Program-made: the position numbers and the translations under genes
The notes under the pieces: generated by a model
What the model was told of the DNA's origin: nothing
The model's database searches: none
The model's input: the letters and a program-made list of their open reading frames with translations, nothing else
Shown here: piece after piece, positions 45,982 through 55,346 of the stretch
Position numbering within the stretch: position 1 is the stretch's first letter
Layout: each line of letters starts with the position of its first letter
Assembly: GCF_000023705.1 (NCBI RefSeq)
Contig: NC_012968.1
Span: 1,302,001-1,366,000 of the forward strand
Origin: Methylotenera mobilis JLW8
GTDB lineage: Bacteria; Pseudomonadota; Gammaproteobacteria; Burkholderiales; Methylophilaceae
DNA: 64,000 nucleotides
Direction: 5' to 3'

Positions 45982-46449
45982 ATGAAACGTGCGATTCTTA
46001 CTTCTTTATTAATCACTATCAGCACCATTCAGCTAGCCGAAGCAAAACCTAATTTTGTTGGTGCAAACTACAGTGGCACATATTTATGTAAGGGCAACAA
46101 CAGCAAAGTTGGCGACTACCAAGTAGTGGCAAAACTAACACTCAATCGCGCAGTCAGCAGAGGAAGCATAGGCATTTACGACTTAGCGCTAGAAACCGAA
46201 AACTCTTTCACTTATAAAGGCAAAGCAGTCGCCAATGCCAACAAGATCGCGTTCAATTTAAGCATGTCTGAAGTCAGTTCAGCAGAATTCAGCACCGGCA
46301 TTGCAAATATCAGTAAAAGCGGTGCTGGCAAGTTTTCATACACCAATCACTACTACGAAGTAGACTCTAATGTTGGCACTTATGGCCAAGAAACTTGCGT
46401 CATGCAAAAGAGTACTAAAACAGCAAAAAAACCAGCAAAATCGGTCTAA
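45982..46449 (+). CDS. Small secreted protein, paralogue of the protein at 31198-31614
   Basis: 155 residues. The signal peptide is about 1-21 (ending QLAEA). The mature domain shares with the other copy the pattern YSGTYLC, Y.V.A, a YDLALE strand, a conserved KAVANANKIA block, STGIANI and HYYEV, and ends with a Cys (QETCVMQ) before a Lys-rich tail. Two cysteines at equivalent positions may pair. The family is otherwise unrecognised. The likely -10 hexamer TACAAT is at 45944-45949. No good ribosome-binding site is seen. Confidence 0.75.
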   Translation: MKRAILTSLLITISTIQLAEAKPNFVGANYSGTYLCKGNNSKVGDYQVVAKLTLNRAVSRGSIGIYDLALETENSFTYKGKAVANANKIAFNLSMSEVSSAEFSTGIANISKSGAGKFSYTNHYYEVDSNVGTYGQETCVMQKSTKTAKKPAKSV

Positions 46450-46492
46450 ATCAGCACTCAATTTAAGTAAGTAGAAACCGTCAACTAAACAT

Positions 46493-46518
46493 AGTGCTGC
46501 AATACTAACGGCAGCACT
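46493..46518. terminator. Stem-loop between convergent genes (candidate terminator)
   Basis: AGTGCTGC (46493-46500) and GCAGCACT (46511-46518) form an 8-bp stem with a 10-nt loop between the secreted protein and the deacetylase gene. No clear T-run follows on either strand, so termination is possible but not certain. Confidence 0.4.
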
Positions 46519-46526
46519 CATATTAG

Positions 46527-47312
46527 CTAAGGCTCACGCACAAGACTCACTTCATTAAAGATTGTGCCAAAAGCATCACTATTCAGCACCTTAAACTCAT
46601 TCAGCCTTGCCGGGTAAATCGGGTCATTGATGTGCCCATTTGCCCCTTCCATGGCTGGGTGGCACATCAGCACAGAGGTACCAACACTTTTCTTGGCCTG
46701 CTTTGCCCAATCCATTAAACGCGTTTTATAGTCGTGCATATCTCCGCTGAAGTTATAAACACCCAATAACGCACTGCTATACTTGAACCCTAACTGCTTA
46801 GCTTCGCGCTCCAGTGCACTAGCACCAAGCATTTTAATGATGCGTCCTTTAAAGCCACTTTCATCATTAGGCTTGGCAATGCGTATCCAAGGCAACTGAT
46901 GATGATAACGCCGCTTTAATACCGCCAATAACACTTCGCGAATTTGTGGCAGTTGATGCACATGTTGATGCCCATCCACATAGTCTGGCTGTGTACCTAA
47001 CGCGACTTCAAATTGATTTAACTGATGCTCAATGCTATTTTTAATCGCAGCCTTAGGCAGGCAACGCAGCAGACTCAACACAGTCAATACCGCGTGCGGA
47101 TAGCGGTAGCCAAACAAGGTAAAATCAAGATGCAAGCCTATGTGCGCCTTGTCCCGGATGTCGGCAGTCAGCAGTTTGGCAGACGAAGTCCAGTATGGAC
47201 TATTCACCATACAGGAGGCTGCAGTCAGCCTGCCATTTTCTATCAAGCGCACAATAGCCGCATCGATTTCCGGGCTTTGCGCAAAATCGTCAGCACAAAT
47301 AATCAGCTTCAT
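46527..47312 (-). CDS. YdjC/ChbG (HpnK/NaxD)-family deacetylase
   Basis: 261 residues with the family opening LIICADDFAQSPEIDAAI, the metal ligands from Asp8/Asp9, and HLDF and DGHQHVHQL carrying the His pair. The family removes acetyl groups from N-acetylated sugars or hopanoid sugars. It starts 4 bp inside the end of the GtrA gene (overlap), as last of a four-gene operon with a GT2 and a GT39-like protein. In Francisella a homologue (NaxD) deacetylates an undecaprenyl-phosphate amino sugar before transfer to lipid A; that parallel is inferred from context. Confidence 0.82.
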   Translation of the reverse strand: MKLIICADDFAQSPEIDAAIVRLIENGRLTAASCMVNSPYWTSSAKLLTADIRDKAHIGLHLDFTLFGYRYPHAVLTVLSLLRCLPKAAIKNSIEHQLNQFEVALGTQPDYVDGHQHVHQLPQIREVLLAVLKRRYHHQLPWIRIAKPNDESGFKGRIIKMLGASALEREAKQLGFKYSSALLGVYNFSGDMHDYKTRLMDWAKQAKKSVGTSVLMCHPAMEGANGHINDPIYPARLNEFKVLNSDAFGTIFNEVSLVREP

Positions 47313-47704
47313 GACGGCTTGCCTTTAAACGCCCAGAAACGGCTTAAAAAATAAGTGGAAACTGCAACAATCACCATCACCACACCCAATACCAGCCAAA
47401 ATGGAATAGCTGTGAAATAAATCGCGTTAATCACTAAAAACTGATTGGCTAAAAAGCCGGAAACGGCAACAGCAAAAAAGCGTGGGAAAGCATGCGCATG
47501 CGTAGATGAGTGCCCAGAAAAGCTTAATTTACGGTGCCCAAAATAACTCACAGGAAAGGCAAACAAAAAACCGGCGGTATTGGCATAGATTGCAGTAAGC
47601 ATATGGCTATACTCTAAGCCCACGGCAACTACATAATGTACGCCAGCGGCCAATGCGCCTACCACTGCAAACCAAGAAATTGAATGTCGATGTTTTTGCA
47701 TCAT
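47309..47704 (-). CDS. GtrA-family four-helix membrane protein
   Basis: 131 residues, four membrane helices (about 10-30, 40-58, 75-95, 103-123) with the GtrA pattern ISWFAVVGALAAGVHYVVA and YFLSRFWAF near the end. GtrA proteins are thought to flip or present undecaprenyl-phosphate-linked sugars. It overlaps both neighbours by 4 bp, so it is translated with the GT2 enzyme upstream and the deacetylase downstream. Confidence 0.85.
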   Translation of the reverse strand: MMQKHRHSISWFAVVGALAAGVHYVVAVGLEYSHMLTAIYANTAGFLFAFPVSYFGHRKLSFSGHSSTHAHAFPRFFAVAVSGFLANQFLVINAIYFTAIPFWLVLGVVMVIVAVSTYFLSRFWAFKGKPS

Positions 47705-48678
47705 TGCTGCGTTGCGATAGCTTTCGGTTTGAGCACTTCCGCCACGATGTAAGGCGGGCGCCCTTTCACTTCATCGTAAATACGAGATAAATATTCACCC
47801 AAGATGCCAATAAATAATAACTGCACCCCTGCAAAGAACATCATGCTGGCAATAATCGTTGGCCAACCAGGCACCGACTTATCAAAAAACATATGATCGA
47901 CCACGACATACATGCCATAGGTAAACGACAATAGCGCAAGCAAGGCCCCTACCGCACTAGCTAAACGCAATGGCATGACAGAAAAACTAGTCACCCCAGT
48001 CCAAGCCAACTGAATCAGCTTTAACTTTGAAAACGCACTTTCTCCATGAGAGCGAGGTAATGGAATGTACGGAATACCAATAGAGTGGTAGCCCACCCAT
48101 GCATAGATACCTTTCATAAAGCGATTACGCTCAGGCAATGAAAGCAATGCATTGACCACTTGCCTATCCATTAAGCGAAAATCTCCCGCGTCGCGCGGAA
48201 TATGAATCTGACCACCTAAGCTAATTGCGCGGTAAAAAATACGTGAACCCCAACGCTTAAACCGAGACTCTACGTCACGATCTTGCCTGTAGGCATAGAC
48301 CATATCGTAACCTGCACGCCACTTCGCTAACATCTCAACCAAGAGTTCAGATGAGTGCTGGCCATCTGCATCCATGCAGATCACCACATTACCTGTTGCA
48401 TACTCCAAACCCGCAGTAATGGCATATTCCTTGCCAAAATTGCGCGAAAAGCGCACCAAGGTTGTTTGTAAACTTTCAGGCAGACTACGTACGATATTCG
48501 CGGTTTGATCACGACTACCATCATCAATCACGATGATTTCCCAATTTGCACTCAGCTGTTTAACACGATCTACGATGGTGTGAATCGTGCTAACAATCGC
48601 AGCCTCTTCATTAAAGGCTGGGACGATGATGCTAATGTGCGCTTCAGCATCTACGCGTGGAAAAATGTTTTTATTCAT
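47701..48678 (-). CDS. GT2 glycosyltransferase of the GtrB/ArnC (undecaprenyl-phosphate) type
   Basis: 325 residues from ATG 48678 (MNKNIFPRVDAEAHISII). A longer frame to 48717 would overlap the upstream gene and add a weak leader. The GT-A domain (about 15-220) shows IVPAFNEE, VIDDGSRD and DADGQHSSE (DxD). Two C-terminal helices (about 235-260, 270-300) anchor it. Enzymes of this type load a sugar onto undecaprenyl phosphate. The gene is 4 nt past the GT39-like stop with GGGATTAGGGA as ribosome-binding region, and GtrA follows with a 4-bp overlap. Confidence 0.85.
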   Translation of the reverse strand: MNKNIFPRVDAEAHISIIVPAFNEEAAIVSTIHTIVDRVKQLSANWEIIVIDDGSRDQTANIVRSLPESLQTTLVRFSRNFGKEYAITAGLEYATGNVVICMDADGQHSSELLVEMLAKWRAGYDMVYAYRQDRDVESRFKRWGSRIFYRAISLGGQIHIPRDAGDFRLMDRQVVNALLSLPERNRFMKGIYAWVGYHSIGIPYIPLPRSHGESAFSKLKLIQLAWTGVTSFSVMPLRLASAVGALLALLSFTYGMYVVVDHMFFDKSVPGWPTIIASMMFFAGVQLLFIGILGEYLSRIYDEVKGRPPYIVAEVLKPKAIATQQ

Positions 48679-48682
48679 GTCC

Positions 48683-50293
48683 CTAATCCCGTGGTGCGGC
48701 ACGCGGAATCCGCGCATCGCCTATTAATGTTCTACGATCTTTAACTACGGCAAGCGGTGCACCCAAACGTTCCACTACACCAATCACCTCACCTTGTAAC
48801 ACTTTATCGCAATTCATATTGGTACTAGACATAAAGAAGTCTGCAGTCACCCAATCTTCAGTGATATTAAAACGCTTATCCAAATATGCCTGCCCCTGAA
48901 AAGCCTCAGCACACACTGCTACTGAATAGGGGGTGGCATTTTTCTTTTGTGACTTCACTTCTTCAGCATCCACGTATTGTTCTAGCATTTTTGTCGCATC
49001 AATCAGGCTACTAGACCAATAGTCTCCCTCCCAATTATGCTGAGCATGCTTAAAATCGACGCCGGCAAAATGGTTGTAGTATAGATATTGATACGGATGC
49101 AACGCGTAAAGCGTACATATCGCTTTCGCACTTAATAGCAAGCATACAGCCGCAAAACCTAAACGCCACTTCTTACAATCAACTAGAACATCCAACATTT
49201 TGGATAAACCAATACCTGCAACAATCGCTAAGGTTGGAATCACAAAAGTAAAATGTCGCACACCATTATAGAGTGCTGGGCGATCCCAAAGCACAAATAA
49301 CAAAGGCGTGAGCAAAGCAATGCTAACCGTAATCTCGGGCAACTGACAAAACTTCAGACACGATGCTTGCTTTAGCTTCGCCCCCAATACCACAAGTAGA
49401 CTGAGTAAGCCCAGTAAGAAAACTTCTGGCAAGCGGATACTAAGGTATTGAAACAGGTAAGTGCGTGGCACATCACCGATGTTAATAAACTTGCCATTCA
49501 CAATGGTGTTCATATCAAAAGCAAAGTGTGAGAACGACTTTGCAGCAATCAGAATATGACCAAAGCCCATCACTGACCAAGGCCAGAAAATAGCCATTAA
49601 GCCAAAGGCGACAGCGCCTGCCGGCACAAGACCAACAAAGCTCTGCCAGTAAAATGCAAGTTTTTGTTTGTAGTTACCTACGGTAAGAAAGCCTGCGATG
49701 AACACCATTAAAAGCAAATAGATAACGGCAAATGCACCGCCTATTCTTAAACCTAAAGCCAGACCCACTGCCACACCCAGTTTCAGGCTCAACGCTAACG
49801 GAATACGCGGTAGCTGTTTAGAAATTAGCAATGTGTAATATAGCGCCCAAACCATACAAGCAGCAAAAGACACATCCTTGGTATGCGTAAACATGGCACC
49901 AGTCCATGCTCCTGTGATAGCAAGCAAAAAGGTAGCGAAAAAAGCAGCTCGCGCACCTGCAAGCGTATGGGTAATTTTTTGCACGGCAACAATGCCCGCT
50001 AAGCCAAATAATGCGGAAAGTAAATGGCGGATATCCCACACCCACAGCGGCAAAAGCTTTTCAAGAATGGCGGCGATTAAATCAAACAAACCGCCGTAGA
50101 GGTAAAGGTTTTTATAAGTAAATGCTGCGTGGTCAACGAAACCTGTGCTGTAAAACTTAAGCAACAATTGGCCATAAACGTGCTGCACTTGTTCGTCATT
50201 GCTAATACCATACTGTTTAAATGTCACCACAATAAAAACAGCAAGAAATGAAAATAGCGCCAGGGATAGTCGTTGAAATACTGTTGATGTCAT
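48683..50293 (-). CDS. GT39/ArnT-like polytopic glycosyltransferase
   Basis: 536 residues with about ten to twelve membrane helices in the first 400 positions. The first loop has the acidic YGISNDEQVQ, resembling the catalytic Asp-Glu region of the GT39/GT83 (PMT, ArnT) superfamily, and a soluble C-terminal region follows (about 410-536). ArnT-like enzymes use undecaprenyl-phosphate sugars to modify lipid A or proteins at the periplasmic face. It is first in the operon GT39-GT2-GtrA-deacetylase. Acceptor unknown. Confidence 0.72.
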   Translation of the reverse strand: MTSTVFQRLSLALFSFLAVFIVVTFKQYGISNDEQVQHVYGQLLLKFYSTGFVDHAAFTYKNLYLYGGLFDLIAAILEKLLPLWVWDIRHLLSALFGLAGIVAVQKITHTLAGARAAFFATFLLAITGAWTGAMFTHTKDVSFAACMVWALYYTLLISKQLPRIPLALSLKLGVAVGLALGLRIGGAFAVIYLLLMVFIAGFLTVGNYKQKLAFYWQSFVGLVPAGAVAFGLMAIFWPWSVMGFGHILIAAKSFSHFAFDMNTIVNGKFINIGDVPRTYLFQYLSIRLPEVFLLGLLSLLVVLGAKLKQASCLKFCQLPEITVSIALLTPLLFVLWDRPALYNGVRHFTFVIPTLAIVAGIGLSKMLDVLVDCKKWRLGFAAVCLLLSAKAICTLYALHPYQYLYYNHFAGVDFKHAQHNWEGDYWSSSLIDATKMLEQYVDAEEVKSQKKNATPYSVAVCAEAFQGQAYLDKRFNITEDWVTADFFMSSTNMNCDKVLQGEVIGVVERLGAPLAVVKDRRTLIGDARIPRAAPRD

Positions 50294-50461
50294 TTTATAG
50301 GTTTTCTAATAGCCACTCGCAAGGAGTACAGTTATTCCCAAATACACTTAAAGTACGCTTATTTTCAAATACATCTATTTTAAGCACCGTTAATGAAGTA
50401 CAGCCAAACTAATGTGTTGCGTAGTTTAATGCTAATACTAATTCTAGAATCCGCTAAATCA

Positions 50462-50537
50462 ATGGCGCCCCCGACACGAATCGAACGTGTGGCCCTCCCC
50501 TTAGGAGGGGGATGCTCTATCCACTGAGCTACGGGGG
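50462..50537 (-). tRNA. tRNA-Arg (anticodon CCT)
   Basis: 76 nt with encoded CCA. The acceptor is GCCCCCG / CGGGGGC, the D-arm is AGCTCAGTGGATAGAGC, the anticodon loop is CTCCTAA (CCT, reading AGG), and the T-arm contains GTTCGATTC. It is a lone gene, and no integrase or duplicated 3' end is seen. Confidence 0.95.
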
Positions 50538-50854
50538 CAACTACTCTGCAAGCCTTATTTTATAACGTGTGCAGGCAACTGCTAAAATTATTTGCTTCCC
50601 AAACACTCGCTTGCTCCGCAAAACATATTTTCAACAGCCGCACATTTTAGCATCAAGAGATTAAACTTTATCAAAAAATAGCTACTCACCTACTTAATCG
50701 CTACTGATTGCGATGTATTGATGCCTAATTTTAAAAACACCTGCATATTTCAGCTCATGTTCAACATGGAGATTGGTTAAAACATAAAGTTAATTACCAA
50801 TAACAGCCGTTAATTTTTGATATAATTGATAATGATTATCATTTGTAAGTTAAT
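50538..50854. other. Intergenic region with Fur-regulated promoter at its right end
   Basis: About 317 bp between tRNA-Arg and the DUF2490 gene. The left part carries no feature I can support. The right end holds TATAAT at 50821-50826 and a Fur box (separate entry). Confidence 0.5.
50827..50841. promoter_or_regulatory. Fur box, perfect 7-1-7 inverted repeat
   Basis: TGATAAT-G-ATTATCA is a perfect 7-1-7 dyad, the core of the Fur consensus. It begins directly after TATAAT (50821-50826), a likely -10 box, and ends 13 bp before the ATG of the DUF2490 gene. Iron-bound Fur here should block transcription of that gene and perhaps of the peroxiredoxin gene 108 bp beyond it. Confidence 0.75.
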
Positions 50855-51514
50855 ATGAAGTTTATCATTTATATTGTATTGTTAGCCATGTCCAGCCGTG
50901 TATATGCGGAGATAGAACGGGATGACCGTATATGGCTCACATACCAAGCTGATTACAGCTTATCACCTCAACTCAAAGCCATGATTCAAATCCAGCCCTA
51001 TTGGCGGAACGAAGGCAGCCATCGAGACCAAGTGACCATTAGACCAGGACTGTATTATCAAATCACCGACCGTGCTTTTGTCGGGGGTGGTTATGCGTAC
51101 AACCTTGGTTTTAATAACAACAATCAACATACCCATGAACAACGCTTATGGGAGGATATTGGTTTAACGTTATTTGAAAGTAACACGTATAAAGTTCAGG
51201 AACGCAGCCGTTTCGAGCATAGGCAATTTGAACATCAAGGTGAAATATCAACCGGCTTGAGGCAATTGCTTAAAGTCAGCGTTCTATTATCACCGACCTA
51301 CACTGCTATTATTTCTGATGAAGCCTATTTCAATCTAAATAAAACTGCTCAGGTGCAATCTGGTTTTGACCAAAATAGGTTATTCCTAGGCGTAGGCAGA
51401 AAAATTCTGAATGCAACTAATTTAGAAGTCGGCTATTTAAACCAGTACGTAGCAATTAGCTCACCTGATAGAATGAATCATGTGCTTGCTATCAATATCA
51501 GCCAGTCTTTTTGA
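50855..51514 (+). CDS. DUF2490 outer-membrane protein, Fur-controlled
   Basis: 219 residues. The signal peptide ends SSRVYA (about residue 18). The mature protein has alternating beta-strand segments with aromatic girdles (IWLTYQADY, RPGLYYQI, AFVGGGYAYNLGFN, RSRFEHRQFEH) and ends with LAINISQSF, an outer-membrane barrel terminus. The DUF2490 family is uncharacterised. The Fur box at its promoter suggests iron-limited expression, which is inferred from the site. It may be cotranscribed with the peroxiredoxin gene downstream. Confidence 0.82.
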   Translation: MKFIIYIVLLAMSSRVYAEIERDDRIWLTYQADYSLSPQLKAMIQIQPYWRNEGSHRDQVTIRPGLYYQITDRAFVGGGYAYNLGFNNNNQHTHEQRLWEDIGLTLFESNTYKVQERSRFEHRQFEHQGEISTGLRQLLKVSVLLSPTYTAIISDEAYFNLNKTAQVQSGFDQNRLFLGVGRKILNATNLEVGYLNQYVAISSPDRMNHVLAINISQSF

Positions 51515-51622
51515 ATCCAAACCCATACCAATCTGTTAAAGCGCATGGGAATCAACTCTAAACAGTGCTAACATCCCAGCAGAATGTTTTATCCCAGCAT
51601 AAAAACTAAGCAAGGTGATCAC

Positions 51623-52162
51623 ATGTTAATTAAGACTCTATTCTACGCAGCGGTTATATTGGTTGCGTTTATCGGCTATCGTCATTACTCAATCAAGCAA
51701 CCAAGTTTAACTATTGGTGAAAATGCACCTGAGTTTGCATTGAAAGATACAAAAGGAACTCAGCATACATTATCAGACTATAAGGGAAAGTATGTTGTGC
51801 TTTACTTCTACCCTAAAGACGACACGCCAGGCTGCACGAAAGAAGCTTGCAGCTTTAGGGATGATTTATCTAAATTAGAGCACTTGAATGCCAAAGTGAT
51901 TGGCGTTAGCGTAGATACAGAATCATCTCATCAGCAATTCGCAGAAAAATATCACCTGCCTTTCACCTTGCTGGCGGATACAGATGGCAACGTTGCAAAC
52001 GCATACCACGCGCTCACTAATTTAATCTTTATTAAAATTGCAAAACGTTATACATTTTTAATCGGCCCAGATTCAAAAGTGATTAAGATTTATGACAATG
52101 TGAATGTTTCTAACCACTCTCAGCAAATTATCGATGACTTAACCAACATTCAAGCTAACTAA
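51623..52162 (+). CDS. Membrane-anchored PrxQ/Bcp-type peroxiredoxin
   Basis: 179 residues from ATG 51623, which has AAGGTGA 5 bp upstream; the frame starting at 51584 has no such site. One N-terminal span (about 5-20) suggests anchoring in the periplasm. The peroxidatic Cys71 sits in TPGC, and Cys76 five residues later is the PrxQ-type resolving Cys. The Pro-x3-Thr-x-x-Cys motif is present (PKDDTPGC). Family members reduce peroxides with thiol donors. A membrane anchor on this type is less usual. It lies 108 bp after DUF2490 with no terminator seen between. Confidence 0.85.
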   Translation: MLIKTLFYAAVILVAFIGYRHYSIKQPSLTIGENAPEFALKDTKGTQHTLSDYKGKYVVLYFYPKDDTPGCTKEACSFRDDLSKLEHLNAKVIGVSVDTESSHQQFAEKYHLPFTLLADTDGNVANAYHALTNLIFIKIAKRYTFLIGPDSKVIKIYDNVNVSNHSQQIIDDLTNIQAN

Positions 52163-52206
52163 AATTAGCGAACTACAATTGGCCAACAACTTACATAGCC
52201 CACAAA

Positions 52207-52251
52207 TTAAAAAGGCTCACCAAATAGCAATTTTGCTATTTGATGAGCCTT
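52207..52251 (-). terminator. Strong terminator of the cheYZ transcript
   Basis: Arms of 19 bp with one mismatch (52212-52230 and 52233-52251) around a 2-nt loop. On the minus strand the stem ends in GAGCCTTTTTAATTT. It is 41 bp past the cheZ stop, between convergent genes. Confidence 0.8.
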
Positions 52252-52292
52252 AAATGATACGGCTGATATAACTAATTAAAAATAATAACTAG

Positions 52293-52985
52293 TTAAAAAC
52301 CCAAGCTATCTAGCAAGTCGTCTACCTGCTCTTGGCTGGCCACAACATCCACTGCATCAGGGTCAATTTGCGGACCATTCAGAAGACTTGAGTGGGTATT
52401 CACAACATCCGCCTTATTTGCTTCAGTGTCTTTTTTAGGAATTGCTGGCGAGAAGTCTATCAACAACTGTACCAACTGCTGCTCTAGATCTTGTGCTAGC
52501 CCAGTGATTTTTTTAATTACTTGCCCAGTTAAATCCTGAAAATCCTGCGCCATCATGATATCCATCAATAGCGCTTTGGTGTCCGCGGTGTTCTTACCTG
52601 CCATTTTCAAATAAGTAAGCGTTTCGGTAGCTGCTAAATTGTACTCACTCTTTAGCGAAGGCTCACGCATCACGTCTTGCCATCGCTGCTCTAGCGCTGT
52701 TGCGCCAGCGGCAAGCTCCTCTTGTAGCGGAATCGCTACGTCAGTTGCATTTAAAACACGCTCTGCTGCCTGTTCCGTCATACGTGCAACATAAGCCAAG
52801 CGATCACGCGCATCTGGGATATCTTGCGCAACTTGCTCTAATATTTTATCTAAACCTAAACCACTTAAACTATCGTGCAATGTTCTTGTTACGTGGCCTA
52901 CACGGTTAAGAATCTCGTCACTTGACGATAGCCCCAATGCAGACTCTACATTTGAAGCTTGTTGTGGTGTAGCTTCGCTAGTCAT
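52293..52985 (-). CDS. cheZ: Chemotaxis protein phosphatase CheZ
   Basis: 230 residues, a long helical hairpin. The catalytic pair, Asp151 and Gln155 (DFQDLTGQ), matches Asp143/Gln147 of E. coli CheZ, and the C-terminal CheY-binding peptide VDDLLDSLGF is intact. It removes phosphate from CheY-P at the flagellar signalling complex. It starts 3 bp after cheY and is followed by a strong terminator. Confidence 0.93.
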   Translation of the reverse strand: MTSEATPQQASNVESALGLSSSDEILNRVGHVTRTLHDSLSGLGLDKILEQVAQDIPDARDRLAYVARMTEQAAERVLNATDVAIPLQEELAAGATALEQRWQDVMREPSLKSEYNLAATETLTYLKMAGKNTADTKALLMDIMMAQDFQDLTGQVIKKITGLAQDLEQQLVQLLIDFSPAIPKKDTEANKADVVNTHSSLLNGPQIDPDAVDVVASQEQVDDLLDSLGF

Positions 52986-52987
52986 AG

Positions 52988-53386
52988 TTAAGCCCCTGCT
53001 TTCTCAAGCTTCTCGAAAATTTTTGATAATTTTTCATCAAGTGTTGCGGCAGTAAAAGGTTTTACCACGTAACCATTAGCACCAGCTTGCGCTGCCGCAA
53101 TAATGTTTTCTTTCTTTGCTTCTGCCGTTACCATGAGCACAGGCAACTTGGATAATTCTGCATCGGCACGGATGTTTTGCAACAGTGTTAAACCATCCAT
53201 ATTAGGCATATTCCAATCGGATACCACAAACTCAAACCCACCACCTTTCAGTTTGCTTAGTGCTGCAACACCATCTTCAGCTTCATCCACATTGGTGTAA
53301 CCCAACTCTTTAAGCAAGTTGCGAACAATTCTACGCATCGTAGAAAAGTCATCCACAACAAGAAATTTAGTATTTGTATTTGCCAT
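52988..53386 (-). CDS. cheY: Chemotaxis response regulator CheY
   Basis: 132 residues from ATG 53386, preceded by GGAG at a 6-bp distance; earlier in-frame ATG codons at 53404 and 53398 lack such sites. The pocket is Asp12/Asp13, the phosphoacceptor Asp57, Thr87 and Lys109 are present, and [14 protein letters not shown] is typical. Phosphorylated CheY binds the flagellar motor switch. About 250 bp upstream separate it from cheB; the spacer is AT-rich, and I see no clear promoter in it. Confidence 0.94.
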   Translation of the reverse strand: MANTNTKFLVVDDFSTMRRIVRNLLKELGYTNVDEAEDGVAALSKLKGGGFEFVVSDWNMPNMDGLTLLQNIRADAELSKLPVLMVTAEAKKENIIAAAQAGANGYVVKPFTAATLDEKLSKIFEKLEKAGA

Positions 53387-53634
53387 GCTCCACTCCATTA
53401 ACATTAATTACTCTTAGTGTTAAAACGCTCAATTAGATTTGAACACTTAAATTTGAAGACTTAAGAATTAAACACTATGAATAAATTTATAACTTTTATC
53501 TATTGTACTGACTTATGACAAAGCCTGCAGTATTAACTAAAGGCACTATGATCAACAAGGAACTGCCTGCTTCATCAACATAACCTAGAGCATACTAAGA
53601 CTTAAATCAATGAGCTCGCTAGTTTCACTAAAAC

Positions 53635-54705
53635 TTACACACGTAGAGCACGAGTACTATTCACCATTAAATGATTCAGCACTAATTTTGGCAAGTCATT
53701 CAAATGTGCAACTTCATCCACACCGCCATGCGCCACGGCCTCTTTTGGCATACCATACACTACACAACTCTCCTCGTTTTGAGCAAAATTGTAAGAGCCA
53801 GCATTTTTCATTTGCGCCATGCCAACCGCACCGTCTTTACCCATACCGGTTAAGATGACACCAATAGCATTCTTACCAGCATGTAATGCCGCAGAATCAA
53901 ACAACACATCAACTGATGGCTTATGGCGATTCACTGGAGGTGCATCACTTAGTTCTGTGACATAGTTAGCGCCGCTTCTTGCCAATAACAAGTGCTTATC
54001 ACCAGGGGCAATATAAGCATGCCCAGGCAACACGCGCTCACCACCTTCAGCTTCTTTAACGGATATTTGGCATAAAGAATTTAGTCTATTTGCAAAAGAT
54101 TTAGTAAAACCTGCAGGCATGTGTTGTGTAATTAATATCCCAGGGCAATCTGACGGCATCTGCAGTAGAAACGATTTAATTGCCTCAGTTCCGCCTGTAG
54201 AGGCACCGACAATTAACAGCTTCTCACTACTAATCAATGGATTACGCAACTGAGCTGGGCGCGCCTCAGCGTTTGCTGTTATAGGATGACGGCTAGGTGA
54301 TGAAACTTTTGCTTGTGAAGCCGCCCGGATTTTATCGGTGATTTCATGCGTATACTCACGCATTCCCTCTGTGATGGACATTTTAGGTTTAGTCACAAAA
54401 TCGGTTGCACCCAACTCTAATGCGCGCATCGTGATTTCCGAACCTTTTTCAGTCAGTGTAGACACCATCACCACCGGCATCGGACGTAAACGCATCAGCT
54501 TTTCCAAGAAATCCAGACCATCCATCTTAGGCATTTCTACATCAAGCGTTAATACATCAGGATTTAACTGCTTGATCATTTCTCTTGCAATCAATGGATC
54601 CGGTGCAGCCCCAACGACCATCATATCTTTCTGATCGTTAATAATTTCAGTGAGTAAACTTCGAATTAGTGCTGAATCATCTATAACAAGTACTTTTATT
54701 TTCAT
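53635..54705 (-). CDS. cheB: Chemotaxis methylesterase/deamidase CheB
   Basis: 356 residues. The receiver has Asp10/Asp11-type acidic residues and phosphoacceptor Asp55 ([12 protein letters not shown]). The methylesterase domain has Ser169 (GASTGG), His195 (TQHMP) and Asp291 (GMGKDG). It demethylates and deamidates receptors for adaptation, in opposition to CheR encoded nearby. It starts 32 bp after cheD. Confidence 0.94.
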   Translation of the reverse strand: MKIKVLVIDDSALIRSLLTEIINDQKDMMVVGAAPDPLIAREMIKQLNPDVLTLDVEMPKMDGLDFLEKLMRLRPMPVVMVSTLTEKGSEITMRALELGATDFVTKPKMSITEGMREYTHEITDKIRAASQAKVSSPSRHPITANAEARPAQLRNPLISSEKLLIVGASTGGTEAIKSFLLQMPSDCPGILITQHMPAGFTKSFANRLNSLCQISVKEAEGGERVLPGHAYIAPGDKHLLLARSGANYVTELSDAPPVNRHKPSVDVLFDSAALHAGKNAIGVILTGMGKDGAVGMAQMKNAGSYNFAQNEESCVVYGMPKEAVAHGGVDEVAHLNDLPKLVLNHLMVNSTRALRV

Positions 54706-54737
54706 TTGCTTATTCTCGTGTCTTGTTGCCCATTCAA

Positions 54738-55346
54738 TTAAAACAAATCAATTGCACCACCGACGTCAGTAGTCTTAAGCTTGCTTGCGTAAACCTCTTC
54801 ACGTTTAAACAAGGTGTCATTGTGCATTTGTTTCAGTTTTTTCACTAAAACTCGGCCGGTTTTAGGAAAGAAATAAACTTTTCTAGGATAAATATCTAAT
54901 AGATCCTCACCTGTGATCCGTATTCCTTCAGCATTCAAATACTTTCTCACAAAAATAGCGTTACGATCGCCTACATTGGTCGTAGTAAAACTCTTCAAAA
55001 CATTACCGCCACCAAATATCTTAGCCTCCAAGTTCTCACGACGCGCACCATTGCGTAGCAATTGGTTAATCAAAACCTCCATGGCATAAGTACCGTAGCG
55101 CATCGATTCAGAAACTGGGCTATCCTTATCCGCAGCCGCACTATCTGGCAACATAAAGTGATTCATACCACCTACACCGGTTTTGCTATCACGTATACAT
55201 GCAGACACGCATGACCCTAACACTGTCACAATCAACATATCTTTATCAGTAAAGTAGTACTCCCCAGGCGCTATTTTTGCTGCATCGCAGTCGAAAGTCC
55301 GGTCAAAATAAAGTGTAGTAGAGACTTCTTCTTCTAGCATGCTCAT
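54738..55346 (-). CDS. cheD: Chemoreceptor deamidase CheD
   Basis: 202 residues. The catalytic Cys46 (LGSCVSACI) and His63 (GGMNHFML) are in place. It deamidates glutamine at receptor methylation sites. It overlaps the cheR stop by four bases (ATGA), with a second ATG at position 3 (MLEEEV) as alternative start. Confidence 0.92.
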   Translation of the reverse strand: MSMLEEEVSTTLYFDRTFDCDAAKIAPGEYYFTDKDMLIVTVLGSCVSACIRDSKTGVGGMNHFMLPDSAAADKDSPVSESMRYGTYAMEVLINQLLRNGARRENLEAKIFGGGNVLKSFTTTNVGDRNAIFVRKYLNAEGIRITGEDLLDIYPRKVYFFPKTGRVLVKKLKQMHNDTLFKREEVYASKLKTTDVGGAIDLF

